Positions 48,490 through 57,185 of a stretch of DNA of 64,000 bases are shown in pieces (the first letter of the stretch is position 1; each line of letters begins with the position of its first letter). This DNA comes from Streptococcus mitis SK564 (lineage in GTDB: Bacteria; Bacillota; Bacilli; Lactobacillales; Streptococcaceae). The position numbers and the translations under genes are program-made. The notes below the pieces were generated by a model. It made no database searches, was not told where the DNA came from, and was given only the letters and a program-made list of their open reading frames with translations. Where the stretch lies: NCBI RefSeq assembly GCF_000148525.1, contig NZ_AEDU01000006.1, positions 1-64,000 of the forward strand, in the 5' to 3' direction.

Positions 48490-49119
48490 ATGGGAAAAAT
48501 TGAAGTTATTAATCATCCACTGATTCAACACAAATTGTCAATCTTGCGTCGTACAGATACTTCTACAAAAGCTTTTCGTGAGCTAGTAGATGAGATTGCA
48601 ATGTTGATGGGGTATGAAGTACTTCGTGATCTTCCACTAGAAGATGTGGAAATCGAAACACCAATTACAAAAACAGTTCAAAAACAATTGGCAGGTAAGA
48701 AATTGGCCATCGTTCCAATCTTGCGTGCAGGTATCGGGATGGTCGATGGGCTCTTGAGCTTGGTTCCAGCTGCTAAGGTTGGTCACATCGGTATGTACCG
48801 TGATGAAGAAACGCTTCAACCAGTTGAGTACTTGGTGAAATTGCCTGAAGATATTGATCAACGTCAAATTTTTGTTGTAGACCCAATGTTGGCAACAGGT
48901 GGCTCAGCAATCTTGGCTGTTGATTCTCTTAAAAAACGTGGCGCATCAAATATCAAATTTGTCTGCCTTGTATCTGCTCCAGAAGGTGTTAAAGCCCTTC
49001 AAGAAGCTCATCCAGATGTAGAAATCTTTACAGCAGCCTTGGATGAACGTTTGAACGAACACGGTTATATCGTTCCAGGTCTTGGAGATGCTGGGGACCG
49101 CTTGTTCGGTACAAAATAA
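48490..49119 (+). CDS. upp: Uracil phosphoribosyltransferase
   Basis: The 209-residue salvage enzyme makes UMP from uracil and PRPP. The PRPP site reads [12 protein letters not shown], and the C-terminal [13 protein letters not shown] binds uracil. ATG 48490 ([15 protein letters not shown]) has aagga upstream; the in-frame codon at 48469 is a poor start. It complements the de novo pyrF-pyrE genes in the same window. Confidence 0.96.
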   Translation: MGKIEVINHPLIQHKLSILRRTDTSTKAFRELVDEIAMLMGYEVLRDLPLEDVEIETPITKTVQKQLAGKKLAIVPILRAGIGMVDGLLSLVPAAKVGHIGMYRDEETLQPVEYLVKLPEDIDQRQIFVVDPMLATGGSAILAVDSLKKRGASNIKFVCLVSAPEGVKALQEAHPDVEIFTAALDERLNEHGYIVPGLGDAGDRLFGTK

Positions 49120-49207
49120 AATTAAAAAGAGATTGACTTGGAAAAGAAGTTCCAGTCACGAAAGGAGGTTGAATTTTTGTTTCTGTCTAATGAAAACAGA
49201 GCAAAAA

Positions 49208-49237
49208 TTTGACCTTTTTTGACCTAGATATTATAAT
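49208..49237 (+). promoter_or_regulatory. CtsR operator and clpP promoter
   Basis: TTTGACC (49208-49214), TTT and TTTGACC (49218-49224) form the perfect CtsR heptad repeat. The first repeat includes the -35 (TTGACC), 17 bp from TATAAT (49232-49237). CtsR would repress clpP until heat or protein stress. Confidence 0.93.
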
Positions 49238-49291
49238 AGTCTTATCTTCAGTCATTTGACCAACAAAATTAAAACTCAAAAGGAGAAATGA

Positions 49292-49882
49292 ATGATTCCT
49301 GTAGTTATTGAACAAACAAGCCGTGGAGAACGTTCCTACGATATTTACTCACGTCTTCTCAAAGACCGCATCATTATGCTGACTGGTCCAGTTGAAGACA
49401 ACATGGCCAACTCTGTTATTGCCCAATTGCTTTTCTTGGATGCCCAAGATAGTACAAAAGATATTTACCTTTATGTCAATACACCTGGTGGTTCCGTTTC
49501 AGCTGGTTTGGCAATCGTTGATACCATGAACTTTATTAAGGCAGATGTCCAAACCATTGTTATGGGAATGGCTGCATCTATGGGGACGGTCATCGCATCA
49601 AGTGGAGCAAAAGGCAAACGTTTCATGCTTCCAAATGCTGAATACATGATCCACCAACCGATGGGTGGTACAGGTGGTGGTACCCAACAAACTGATATGG
49701 CGATCGCTGCAGAACACTTACTTAAAACTCGTAATACCTTGGAAAAAATCTTGGCTGAAAATTCAGGTCAGTCAATCGAAAAAGTCCATGCAGATGCAGA
49801 ACGCGATAACTGGATGAGTGCTCAAGAAACACTTGAATATGGCTTTATTGATGAAATCATGGCCAACAATTCATTGAACTAA
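49292..49882 (+). CDS. clpP: ATP-dependent Clp protease proteolytic subunit
   Basis: The 196-residue serine protease forms the tetradecameric chamber that Clp ATPases feed. The catalytic Ser96 is in GMAASMGTV and His121 in MIHQPMGG. The Asp is in the DNWMS region near 170. It is preceded by a CtsR operator. Confidence 0.97.
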   Translation: MIPVVIEQTSRGERSYDIYSRLLKDRIIMLTGPVEDNMANSVIAQLLFLDAQDSTKDIYLYVNTPGGSVSAGLAIVDTMNFIKADVQTIVMGMAASMGTVIASSGAKGKRFMLPNAEYMIHQPMGGTGGGTQQTDMAIAAEHLLKTRNTLEKILAENSGQSIEKVHADAERDNWMSAQETLEYGFIDEIMANNSLN

Positions 49883-49894
49883 TAATCAAAGGAG

Positions 49895-49929
49895 GCAAAC
49901 TCGACTGGGTTTGCTTTTTTTGGTATAAT
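49895..49929 (+). terminator. clpP terminator merged with ylbG promoter
   Basis: Stem gcaaac/gtttgc with a T run (49915-49920), followed at once by TGGTATAAT (-10 at 49924-49929), the same terminator-promoter fusion as before upp. Confidence 0.75.
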
Positions 49930-49960
49930 AGGGAGAGATTTCTTAGAAAGAGGATTTATC

Positions 49961-50248
49961 ATGTTTGAAAAAGTCAATCGATCTGGCTTGATTATCTATC
50001 TTTACTATAATCGTGATGCCAAAAAACTGCAGGATTATGGAGATATTACCTATCATTCCAAGAAACATCGTTACTTACAGCTTTATGTTCCAACTCAAGA
50101 AGTGGAGCAATTGGTCGGGCGCTTGAGCAAGGAAAAGTTTATCAAAAAAGTCAGAGTTTGTCATATCCAAGAGCTGGAAACACCCTTTGTGGGCAATCTT
50201 CATCGAGAGGAAAACGTTATCATCGAAAAAGTTCAAGAAAAGTGTTGA
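49961..50248 (+). CDS. ylbG: YlbG (DUF2129) family protein
   Basis: The 95-residue small cytoplasmic protein begins [43 protein letters not shown] and matches the YlbG family of unknown function. Its stop codon overlaps the -35 of the livJ promoter. Confidence 0.85.
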   Translation: MFEKVNRSGLIIYLYYNRDAKKLQDYGDITYHSKKHRYLQLYVPTQEVEQLVGRLSKEKFIKKVRVCHIQELETPFVGNLHREENVIIEKVQEKC

Positions 50249-50273
50249 CAATTTTCTGATAATTCGGTATATT
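50245..50273 (+). promoter_or_regulatory. livJ promoter with CodY box
   Basis: TTGACA (50245-50250), a 17-bp spacer and TATATT (50268-50273). AATTTTCTGATAATT (50250-50264) fits the CodY consensus at 14 of 15 positions and fills the spacer, so CodY with branched-chain amino acids should block it. Confidence 0.85.
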
Positions 50274-50315
50274 CTTAACATGCTATTTATTTAAGAAATA
50301 AGGAGACAAAAAAAG

Positions 50316-51476
50316 ATGAAGAAAAAATTTGCCCTATCGTTTGTGGCGCTTGCAAGTGTAGCACTTCTTGCAGCCTGTGGAGAAGTGAAGTCTGGAGCGT
50401 CAAACGCTGCTGGTAACTCAGTAGAGGAAAAGACAATCAAAATCGGATTTAACTTCGAGGAAACTGGTGCTGTAGCAGCCTACGGTACATCTGAACAAAA
50501 AGGTGCCCAACTTGCCGTTGATGAAATCAATGCAGCAGGTGGTATCGATGGAAAACAAATCGAAGTAGTTGATAAAGATAACAAGTCTGAAACAGCAGAG
50601 GCTGCTTCAGTAACAACTAACCTTGTAACCCAATCTAAAGTATCAGCAATCGTAGGACCTGCGACATCTGGTGCAACTGCAGCTGCGGTAGCGAACGCTA
50701 CAAAAGCAGGTGTTCCATTGATTTCACCAAGTGCGACTCAAGATGGATTGACTAAAGGTCAAGATTACCTCTTTATCGGAACTTTCCAAGATAGCTTCCA
50801 AGGAAAAATTATCTCAAACTATGTTTCTGAAAAATTGCAAGCTAAGAAAGTTGTTCTTTACACTGACAATGCCAGTGACTATGCTAAAGGTATTGCCAAA
50901 GCCTTCCGTGAAGCTTATAAAGGTGAAATCGTTGCAGATGAAACTTTCGTAGCAGGTGACACAGACTTCCAAGCAGCCCTTACAAAAATGAAAGGGAAAG
51001 ACTTTGATGCTATCATCGTCCCAGGTTACTACACTGAAGCTGGTAAAATTGTAAACCAAGCGCGTGGTATGGGAATTGACAAACCAATCGTTGGTGGTGA
51101 TGGATTCAACGGTGAAGAGTTTGTACAACAAGCAACTGCTGAAAAAGCATCAAACATCTACTTTATCTCAGGCTTCTCAACTACTGTAGAAGTTTCAGCT
51201 AAAGCAAAAGCTTTCCTTGATGCTTACCGTGCTAAGTACAATGAAGAGCCTTCAACATTTGCAGCCTTGGCTTATGACTCAGTTCACCTTGTAGCAAATG
51301 CAGCAAAAGGTGCTAAAAACTCAGGTGAAATCAAGGATAACCTTGCTAAAACAAAAGACTTTGAAGGTGTAACTGGTCAAACAAGCTTCGATGCAGACCA
51401 CAACACAGTCAAAACTGCTTACATGATGACCATGAACAATGGTAAGGTTGAAGCAGCAGAAGTTGTAAAACCATAA
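50316..51476 (+). CDS. livJ: Branched-chain amino-acid binding lipoprotein
   Basis: The 386-residue LivJ-type binding protein has a signal peptide with lipobox LAAC (Cys21). The receptor domains begin IKIGFNFEETGAVAAYGTSEQKGAQLAVDEIN and contain VGPATSGATAAAVANATK. It captures Leu, Ile and Val for the LivHMGF importer. It is followed by a hairpin that should keep livJ mRNA more abundant than the distal genes. Confidence 0.95.
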   Translation: MKKKFALSFVALASVALLAACGEVKSGASNAAGNSVEEKTIKIGFNFEETGAVAAYGTSEQKGAQLAVDEINAAGGIDGKQIEVVDKDNKSETAEAASVTTNLVTQSKVSAIVGPATSGATAAAVANATKAGVPLISPSATQDGLTKGQDYLFIGTFQDSFQGKIISNYVSEKLQAKKVVLYTDNASDYAKGIAKAFREAYKGEIVADETFVAGDTDFQAALTKMKGKDFDAIIVPGYYTEAGKIVNQARGMGIDKPIVGGDGFNGEEFVQQATAEKASNIYFISGFSTTVEVSAKAKAFLDAYRAKYNEEPSTFAALAYDSVHLVANAAKGAKNSGEIKDNLAKTKDFEGVTGQTSFDADHNTVKTAYMMTMNNGKVEAAEVVKP

Positions 51477-51492
51477 TAGAAAATGTTGAAAT

Positions 51493-51523
51493 AGGGAATG
51501 AGACTCGGACTCACTCCCTGTTT
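51493..51523 (+). terminator. livJ-livH intergenic hairpin (partial terminator)
   Basis: Stem agggaatgag/ctcactccct with a short T run. It probably lowers read-through into livHMGF. Confidence 0.7.
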
Positions 51524-51591
51524 CGATGTTTAAGAACCTATCAAAAAGTGAGGGGAAACCCTCGGAATTATAAATAGAAAGAGTGAATCTT

Positions 51592-52461
51592 ATGCTCCAA
51601 CAACTAGTAAATGGTTTGATTCTAGGTAGTGTTTATGCGCTATTAGCCCTAGGATATACCATGGTTTACGGAATTATCAAGCTCATCAACTTCGCCCACG
51701 GTGATATTTATATGATGGGAGCCTTTATCGGTTATTTCTTGATTAATTCTTTCCAAATGAATTTCTTTGTAGCGCTTATTGTAGCTATGCTAGCGACGGC
51801 CATTCTTGGTGTCGTGATTGAGTTCCTTGCTTACCGACCTTTACGTCACTCTACTCGTATTGCTGTTTTGATTACAGCTATTGGGGTTTCCTTCCTATTG
51901 GAGTATGGCATGGTCTATCTGGTTGGTGCCAATACCCGTGCCTTCCCTCAAGCGATTCAAACAGTTCGCTATGATTTGGGACCGGTTAGCCTAACAAACG
52001 TGCAGTTAATGATTTTGGCCATTTCCTTGATTTTGATGATTTTGTTACAAGTCATTGTCCAAAAGACTAAGATGGGGAAAGCCATGCGTGCGGTATCCGT
52101 AGATAGCGATGCAGCTCAATTGATGGGGATCAATGTAAACCGTACTATCAGCTTTACCTTCGCTTTGGGTTCAGCTCTTGCGGGTGCGGCTGGTGTTCTG
52201 ATTGCCCTCTATTATAACTCTCTTGAGCCTTTGATGGGGGTTACTCCAGGTCTTAAGTCTTTCGTTGCCGCAGTACTTGGTGGTATCGGAATCATTCCTG
52301 GTGCGGCTCTGGGTGGTTTTGTGATTGGTCTATTGGAAACCTTTGCGACAGCCTTTGGAATGTCAGACTTCCGTGATGCCATTGTTTATGGAATCTTGTT
52401 GTTGATCTTGATTGTTCGCCCAGCTGGTATCCTTGGTAAAAATGTGAAAGAGAAGGTGTAA
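51592..52461 (+). CDS. livH: Branched-chain amino-acid ABC permease LivH
   Basis: The 289-residue permease shows the LivH opening LVNGLILGSVYALLALGYTMVYG, then KLINFAHGDIYMMGAF, and the coupling loop AAQLMGINVNRTISFTFALGSALAG. About eight helices. ATG 51592 is preferred over the GTG at 51583. livM follows after 3 bp. Confidence 0.95.
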   Translation: MLQQLVNGLILGSVYALLALGYTMVYGIIKLINFAHGDIYMMGAFIGYFLINSFQMNFFVALIVAMLATAILGVVIEFLAYRPLRHSTRIAVLITAIGVSFLLEYGMVYLVGANTRAFPQAIQTVRYDLGPVSLTNVQLMILAISLILMILLQVIVQKTKMGKAMRAVSVDSDAAQLMGINVNRTISFTFALGSALAGAAGVLIALYYNSLEPLMGVTPGLKSFVAAVLGGIGIIPGAALGGFVIGLLETFATAFGMSDFRDAIVYGILLLILIVRPAGILGKNVKEKV

Positions 52462-52464
52462 ACG

Positions 52465-53421
52465 ATGAAAGAAAATTTAAAAGTTAATATTCTATGGTTA
52501 CTCCTTTTGTTAGCTGGCTATGGCTTGATTAGTGTACTGGTTTCAATCGGAGTACTCAATCTATTCTATGTACAGATTTTACAACAAATTGGAATTAATA
52601 TTATTTTGGCTGTTGGCCTTAACTTAATCGTTGGTTTTTCAGGACAATTTTCACTTGGTCATGCTGGTTTCATGGCGATTGGTGCCTATGCCGCTGCTAT
52701 TATTGGATCTAAATCACCAACCTACGGTGCCTTCTTTGGAGCTATGATTGTAGGGGCTTTACTTTCAGGGGCAGTTGCCTTGCTTGTCGGAATTCCAACC
52801 TTACGCTTGAAGGGGGACTATCTTGCGGTAGCGACTCTTGGTGTTTCTGAAATTATCCGTATCTTTATCATCAATGGTGGAAGCCTTACAAATGGTGCAG
52901 CAGGTATCTTGGGAATTCCTAACTTTACAACTTGGCAAATGGTTTACTTCTTTGTCGTGATCACAACCATTGCAACATTGAACTTCTTGCGTAGTCCAAT
53001 TGGTCGTTCAACCCTCTCCGTTCGTGAGGATGAAATTGCTGCTGAGTCAGTTGGGGTTAATACGACTAAAATTAAAATTATCGCTTTTGTCTTTGGTGCT
53101 ATTACTGCAAGTATTGCAGGGTCACTTCAGGCAGGATTTATCGGTTCAGTTGTACCGAAAGATTACACCTTCATCAACTCAATCAACGTTTTGATTATTG
53201 TTGTCTTTGGTGGACTTGGTTCCATTACAGGTGCCATCGTTTCAGCTATTGTTTTGGGAATTTTGAATATGCTTCTCCAAGATGTTGCTAGTGTGCGTAT
53301 GATTATTTACGCTTTGGCCTTGGTATTGGTAATGATTTTCAGACCAGGTGGACTCCTTGGAACATGGGAATTGAGTCTATCACGTTTCTTTAAAAAATCT
53401 AAGAAGGAGGAACAAAACTAA
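52465..53421 (+). CDS. livM: Branched-chain amino-acid ABC permease LivM
   Basis: The 318-residue partner permease carries GLNLIVGFSGQFSLGHAGFMAIGAY and the coupling segment VREDEIAAESVGVNTTKIKIIAFVFGA. It overlaps livG by one base (TAATG). Confidence 0.95.
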   Translation: MKENLKVNILWLLLLLAGYGLISVLVSIGVLNLFYVQILQQIGINIILAVGLNLIVGFSGQFSLGHAGFMAIGAYAAAIIGSKSPTYGAFFGAMIVGALLSGAVALLVGIPTLRLKGDYLAVATLGVSEIIRIFIINGGSLTNGAAGILGIPNFTTWQMVYFFVVITTIATLNFLRSPIGRSTLSVREDEIAAESVGVNTTKIKIIAFVFGAITASIAGSLQAGFIGSVVPKDYTFINSINVLIIVVFGGLGSITGAIVSAIVLGILNMLLQDVASVRMIIYALALVLVMIFRPGGLLGTWELSLSRFFKKSKKEEQN

Positions 53422-54185
53422 TGGCATTACTTGAAGTAAAACAGTTAACCAAACATTTTGGCGGTCTAACAGCTGTTGGAGATGTGACTCTTGAATTGAA
53501 CGAAGGGGAACTGGTTGGACTAATCGGTCCAAACGGAGCTGGGAAAACCACTCTTTTCAACCTCTTGACGGGTGTTTATGAACCAAGCGAGGGAACAGTG
53601 ACCCTAGATGGTCACCTTTTAAATGGGAAGTCACCTTATAAGATTGCTTCTTTGGGACTTGGACGTACTTTTCAAAATATCCGTCTTTTTAAAGATTTAA
53701 CCGTTTTGGACAATGTTTTGATTGCCTTTGGCAACCATCACAAACAACATGTTTTTGCTAGTTTCTTACGCCTACCAGCTTTTTACAAGAGTGAAAAAGA
53801 ATTAAAGGCTAAGGCTTTGGAATTGCTTAAAATCTTTGATTTAGATGGTGATGCAGAAACGCTTGCTAAAAATCTTGCCTACGGACAACAACGTCGTTTG
53901 GAAATTGTTCGTGCCCTCGCTACGGAACCTAAAATTCTCTTCTTAGATGAACCAGCAGCAGGTATGAACCCACAGGAAACAGCTGAATTGACTGAGTTAA
54001 TTCGTCGTATCAAAGATGAATTTAAGATTACGATCATGCTGATTGAACACGATATGAATCTGGTCATGGAAGTAACAGAACGTATCTACGTACTTGAATA
54101 TGGTCGTTTGATTGCTCAGGGAACTCCAGACGAAATTAAGACCAATAAACGCGTTATCGAAGCTTATTTAGGAGGTGAAGCCTAA
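53421..54185 (+). CDS. livG: Branched-chain amino-acid ABC ATPase LivG
   Basis: The 254-residue ATPase has Walker A GPNGAGKTTLFN, Q-loop FQNIRLFKD, signature LAYGQQRRLEIVRA and Walker B ILFLDEPAAGMNP. It is stop-start overlapped with livM and livF, so these genes are translationally coupled. Confidence 0.95.
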   Translation: MALLEVKQLTKHFGGLTAVGDVTLELNEGELVGLIGPNGAGKTTLFNLLTGVYEPSEGTVTLDGHLLNGKSPYKIASLGLGRTFQNIRLFKDLTVLDNVLIAFGNHHKQHVFASFLRLPAFYKSEKELKAKALELLKIFDLDGDAETLAKNLAYGQQRRLEIVRALATEPKILFLDEPAAGMNPQETAELTELIRRIKDEFKITIMLIEHDMNLVMEVTERIYVLEYGRLIAQGTPDEIKTNKRVIEAYLGGEA

Positions 54186-54895
54186 TGTCTATGTTAAAAG
54201 TTGATAATCTTTCTGTACATTACGGTATGATCCAAGCAGTCCGTGATGTAAGCTTTGAAGTGAATGAAGGAGAAGTTGTTTCCCTTATCGGTGCCAATGG
54301 TGCAGGTAAGACAACCATTCTCCGTACCTTGTCTGGTTTGGTTAGACCGAGTTCAGGAAAGATTGAGTTTTTAGGTCAAGAAATCCAAAAAATGCCGGCT
54401 CAGAAAATCGTGGCAGGTGGTCTTTCGCAAGTTCCAGAAGGACGCCACGTCTTTCCTGGCTTGACTGTTATGGAAAATCTTGAAATGGGAGCTTTCTTAA
54501 AGAAAAATCGTGAAGAAAATCAAGCTAACTTGAAGAAGGTCTTTTCACGCTTCCCACGTCTTGAAGAACGCAAGAACCAGGACGCAGCCACTCTTTCAGG
54601 AGGAGAACAACAAATGCTTGCCATGGGACGCGCTCTTATGTCAACACCAAAACTTCTTCTTTTAGATGAACCATCAATGGGACTTGCCCCAATCTTTATC
54701 CAAGAGATTTTTGATATCATTCAAGACATCCAGAAACAAGGAACAACCGTCCTCTTGATTGAACAAAATGCCAATAAAGCACTCGCAATCTCTGACCGAG
54801 GTTATGTACTGGAAACAGGAAAAATCGTCCTATCAGGAACAGGAAAAGAACTCGCCTCATCAGAAGAAGTCAGAAAAGCATATCTAGGTGGTTAA
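54185..54895 (+). CDS. livF: Branched-chain amino-acid ABC ATPase LivF
   Basis: The 236-residue second ATPase has GANGAGKTTILR, the LivF mark QVPEGRHVFPGLTVMENL, signature LSGGEQQMLAMGRA and Walker B LLLLDEPSMGLAP. It ends the liv operon. Its stop codon overlaps the stem of the terminator, and a hairpin-rich repeat array follows. Confidence 0.95.
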   Translation: MSMLKVDNLSVHYGMIQAVRDVSFEVNEGEVVSLIGANGAGKTTILRTLSGLVRPSSGKIEFLGQEIQKMPAQKIVAGGLSQVPEGRHVFPGLTVMENLEMGAFLKKNREENQANLKKVFSRFPRLEERKNQDAATLSGGEQQMLAMGRALMSTPKLLLLDEPSMGLAPIFIQEIFDIIQDIQKQGTTVLLIEQNANKALAISDRGYVLETGKIVLSGTGKELASSEEVRKAYLGG

Positions 54896-54916
54896 AAAGG
54901 TCCGGGGGACCTTTTT
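54894..54916 (+). terminator. liv operon terminator
   Basis: A perfect 10-bp stem aaaaaggtcc/ggaccttttt with loop ggg. A closely similar gtccgggggacctttttag recurs at 55059-55077 in the following array. Confidence 0.9.
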
Positions 54917-54918
54917 AA

Positions 54919-55112
54919 TCGGTGGATAGAGATTGCGAAGCAATCATCCGAATCCAGTGGATTGTTTTAGTCGGTGGATAGAGATTGCGAAGCAATCATC
55001 CGAATCCAGTGGATTGTTTTAGTCGGTGGATGAGGATTACGAAGTAATCATCATTATAGTCCGGGGGACCTTTTTAGTCGGTGAATAGAGATTGCGAAGC
55101 AATTCTCATCTG
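54919..55112 (+). repeat. Array of four structured tandem repeats after livF
   Basis: Four units, starting at 54919, 54971, 55023 and 55078, begin tcggtggat (last one tcggtgaat). Each contains the hairpin gattgc-gaa-gcaatc. Units 1 and 2 are identical over about 52 bp and also contain aatcca-g-tggatt with gtttt. Unit 3 has the stem gattac-gaa-gtaatc (a compensated change) and ends in a second copy of the terminator. They may belong to the SPRITE class of pneumococcal repeats, which I cannot confirm. No reading frame of note lies here. Confidence 0.85.
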
Positions 55113-55143
55113 CACTGGAAGGTTAGCTTCTGATAATTGAAAT

Positions 55144-55203
55144 AAAATCGAATGAAGCGTATCTACCCTTCATTCACAGAGCTCGATTTTAGAGCTCTTT
55201 TTG
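55144..55203 (+). terminator. Terminator with overlapping alternative pairing
   Basis: Stem agagctc/gagctct (55178-55184, 55192-55198), then T residues. Upstream, gaatgaag/cttcattc forms a second hairpin, and aaaatcga (55144-55151) can instead pair with tcgatttt (55183-55190) in the terminator loop. Confidence 0.7.
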
Positions 55204-55308
55204 CTAGCTTATTCATACTTTTCTGAATTTTGAAAAAGAAATGTAAGCGTTTGATAGATTTGCAAAAAGATTGTATAATAGGGATAAGCATAGAAAAGGA
55301 GAAGTCTC

Positions 55309-55965
55309 ATGGCAGTTAAAGATTTTATGACCCGCAAGGTAGTTTATATTAGTCCAGATACAACAGTATCTCATGCAGCAGATTTAATGAGAGAGCAAGG
55401 ATTGCACCGCTTGCCTGTTATCGAAAATGATCAATTGGTTGGTTTGGTGACTGAGGGAACCATTGCCCAAGCTAGTCCATCCAAGGCAACAAGTCTTTCT
55501 ATCTATGAGATGAATTATCTTCTAAATAAGACAAAAGTAAAAGATGTCATGATTCGTGATGTTGTCACTGTCTCAGGCTATGCTAGTCTAGAAGATGCAA
55601 CTTATCTGATGTTGAAAAACAAGATTGGTATTCTTCCTGTCGTAGATAACCATCAAGTCTATGGGGTTATTACAGATCGTGACGTTTTCCAAGCCTTTCT
55701 TGAAATTGCTGGTTACGGTGAAGAAGGAATTCGTGTGCGCTTTGTTACAGAAGATGAAGTTGGTGTCCTCGGAAAGATTGTTTCTTTGATTGCAGAAGAA
55801 AATTTGAATATCTCTCATACAGTAAATATTCCGCGTAAAGATGGTAAGGTGATCATCGAAGTTCAAATCGATGGATCAATTGATTTACCAGCCTTGAAAG
55901 AAAAATTTGAATCAGAGAATATTCAAGTAGAAGAGATTACTCGTACTTCAGCAAAAGTCTTGTAA
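55309..55965 (+). CDS. CBS- and ACT-domain protein (AcuB-like)
   Basis: The 218-residue protein has two CBS motifs (FMTRKVVYISPDTTVSHAADLMREQGLHRLPVIE and KDVMIRDVVTVSGYASLEDATYLMLKNKIGILPVVD) followed by an ACT-like domain (VRFVTEDEVGVLGKIVSLIAEENLNISHT). CBS pairs bind adenine nucleotides and ACT domains bind amino acids, so it is probably a sensor. Its position after livJHMGF is suggestive but it has its own -10 (TATAAT near 55275). Confidence 0.88.
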   Translation: MAVKDFMTRKVVYISPDTTVSHAADLMREQGLHRLPVIENDQLVGLVTEGTIAQASPSKATSLSIYEMNYLLNKTKVKDVMIRDVVTVSGYASLEDATYLMLKNKIGILPVVDNHQVYGVITDRDVFQAFLEIAGYGEEGIRVRFVTEDEVGVLGKIVSLIAEENLNISHTVNIPRKDGKVIIEVQIDGSIDLPALKEKFESENIQVEEITRTSAKVL

Positions 55966-55970
55966 GAAGG

Positions 55971-55992
55971 GAAGCCGAAAGGCTTCTTTTTT
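55971..55992 (+). terminator. Terminator of CBS/ACT gene
   Basis: Stem gaagcc/ggcttc with a stable GAAA tetraloop, followed by T residues. Confidence 0.9.
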
Positions 55993-56072
55993 CATGAAAA
56001 GAGGAGTAGAGCAAAAGATGGAAAGAAATGATAAAATATGCTATAATGAAATGATGTAAAAAAGGAGTATTT

Positions 56073-57168
56073 ATGGACATTTCAGTAATCCGTCAGAAAA
56101 TTGACGCAAATCGTGAAAAATTAGCTTCTTTCAGGGGGTCTCTTTGACCTAGAAGGTCTAGAGGAAGAGATTGCCATCTTGGAAAACAAGATGACAGAAC
56201 CTGATTTTTGGAACGATAATATCGCGGCCCAAAAAACGTCGCAAGAATTAAATGAATTAAAAAACACCTATAATACCTTCCATAAGATGGAAGAGTTGCA
56301 GGATGAAGTTGAAATTTTATTGGACTTTTTGGCAGAAGACGAGTCGGTTCAAGAAGAACTGGTAGCGCAGTTAGCCGAACTTGATAAGATGATGACCAGC
56401 TATGAGATGACTCTACTCTTGTCAGAACCTTATGACCACAACAATGCCATCTTGGAAATCCATCCAGGTTCTGGTGGTACAGAGGCTCAGGACTGGGGTG
56501 ATATGTTGCTGCGTATGTATACTCGCTATGGCAATGCTAAAGGTTTTAAAGTAGAAGTATTGGATTATCAAGCAGGTGATGAGGCTGGTATTAAGTCGGT
56601 GACCTTATCATTTGAAGGGCCTAATGCCTATGGTCTTCTCAAGTCAGAAATGGGAGTTCACCGTTTGGTGCGAATTTCGCCGTTTGACTCTGCTAAACGT
56701 CGCCATACCTCTTTCACATCTGTAGAAGTGATGCCAGAATTGGATGATACTATTGAAGTGGAAATCCGTGAAGATGATATCAAGATGGATACCTTCCGTT
56801 CAGGTGGTGCCGGTGGACAAAACGTCAACAAGGTTTCAACAGGTGTGCGTCTGACCCACATTCCAACTGGAATTGTTGTCCAGTCAACAGTGGATCGTAC
56901 CCAGTATGGAAATAGAGATCGAGCTATGAAGATGTTGCAGGCTAAGCTCTATCAAATGGAGCAAGAGAAGAAAGCTGCGGAGGTAGATTCCCTAAAGGGT
57001 GAGAAAAAAGAAATCACATGGGGAAGCCAAATCCGTTCTTATGTCTTCACGCCTTATACTATGGTAAAAGATCACCGAACTAGCTTTGAGGTTGCTCAGG
57101 TAGATAAGGTTATGGATGGGGACCTAGATGGTTTTATCGATGCCTATCTCAAGTGGCGAATTAGCTAA
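56073..57168 (+). CDS. prfB: Peptide chain release factor 2, with programmed +1 frameshift
   Basis: Release factor RF2 reads UGA and UAA. ATG 56073 (ribosome site aaggag) opens a 24-codon zero frame that ends at TGA 56145-56147. The +1 frame resumes at GAC 56146, giving about 364 residues, the usual length. The SPF tripeptide ([11 protein letters not shown]) reads the stop codon and the GGQ loop ([12 protein letters not shown]) hydrolyses peptidyl-tRNA. ftsE follows after 17 bp. Confidence 0.97.
56133..56147 (+). promoter_or_regulatory. prfB frameshift site
   Basis: AGGGGG (internal Shine-Dalgarno-like), TCT, slippery CTT and stop TGA followed by C. RF2 scarcity lets ribosomes shift +1 from CTT to TTT-GAC, a self-regulating loop known from other bacteria. 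Confidence 0.97.
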
Positions 57169-57185
57169 TATAGAAAGGAAGTCAC

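Noticed and set aside
49139..49167. Terminator after upp
   Set aside because: gacttggaa...ttccagtc can pair, but no T-run follows, so it was not called.
54919..55112. CRISPR array
   Set aside because: The units are adjacent copies with no unique spacers, repeat length and hairpins differ from CRISPR, and no cas genes are nearby.
56145..56147. prfB as a pseudogene because of an early TGA
   Set aside because: The stop is part of the standard RF2 programmed frameshift (AGGGGG, CTT TGA C), and the +1 frame is complete.
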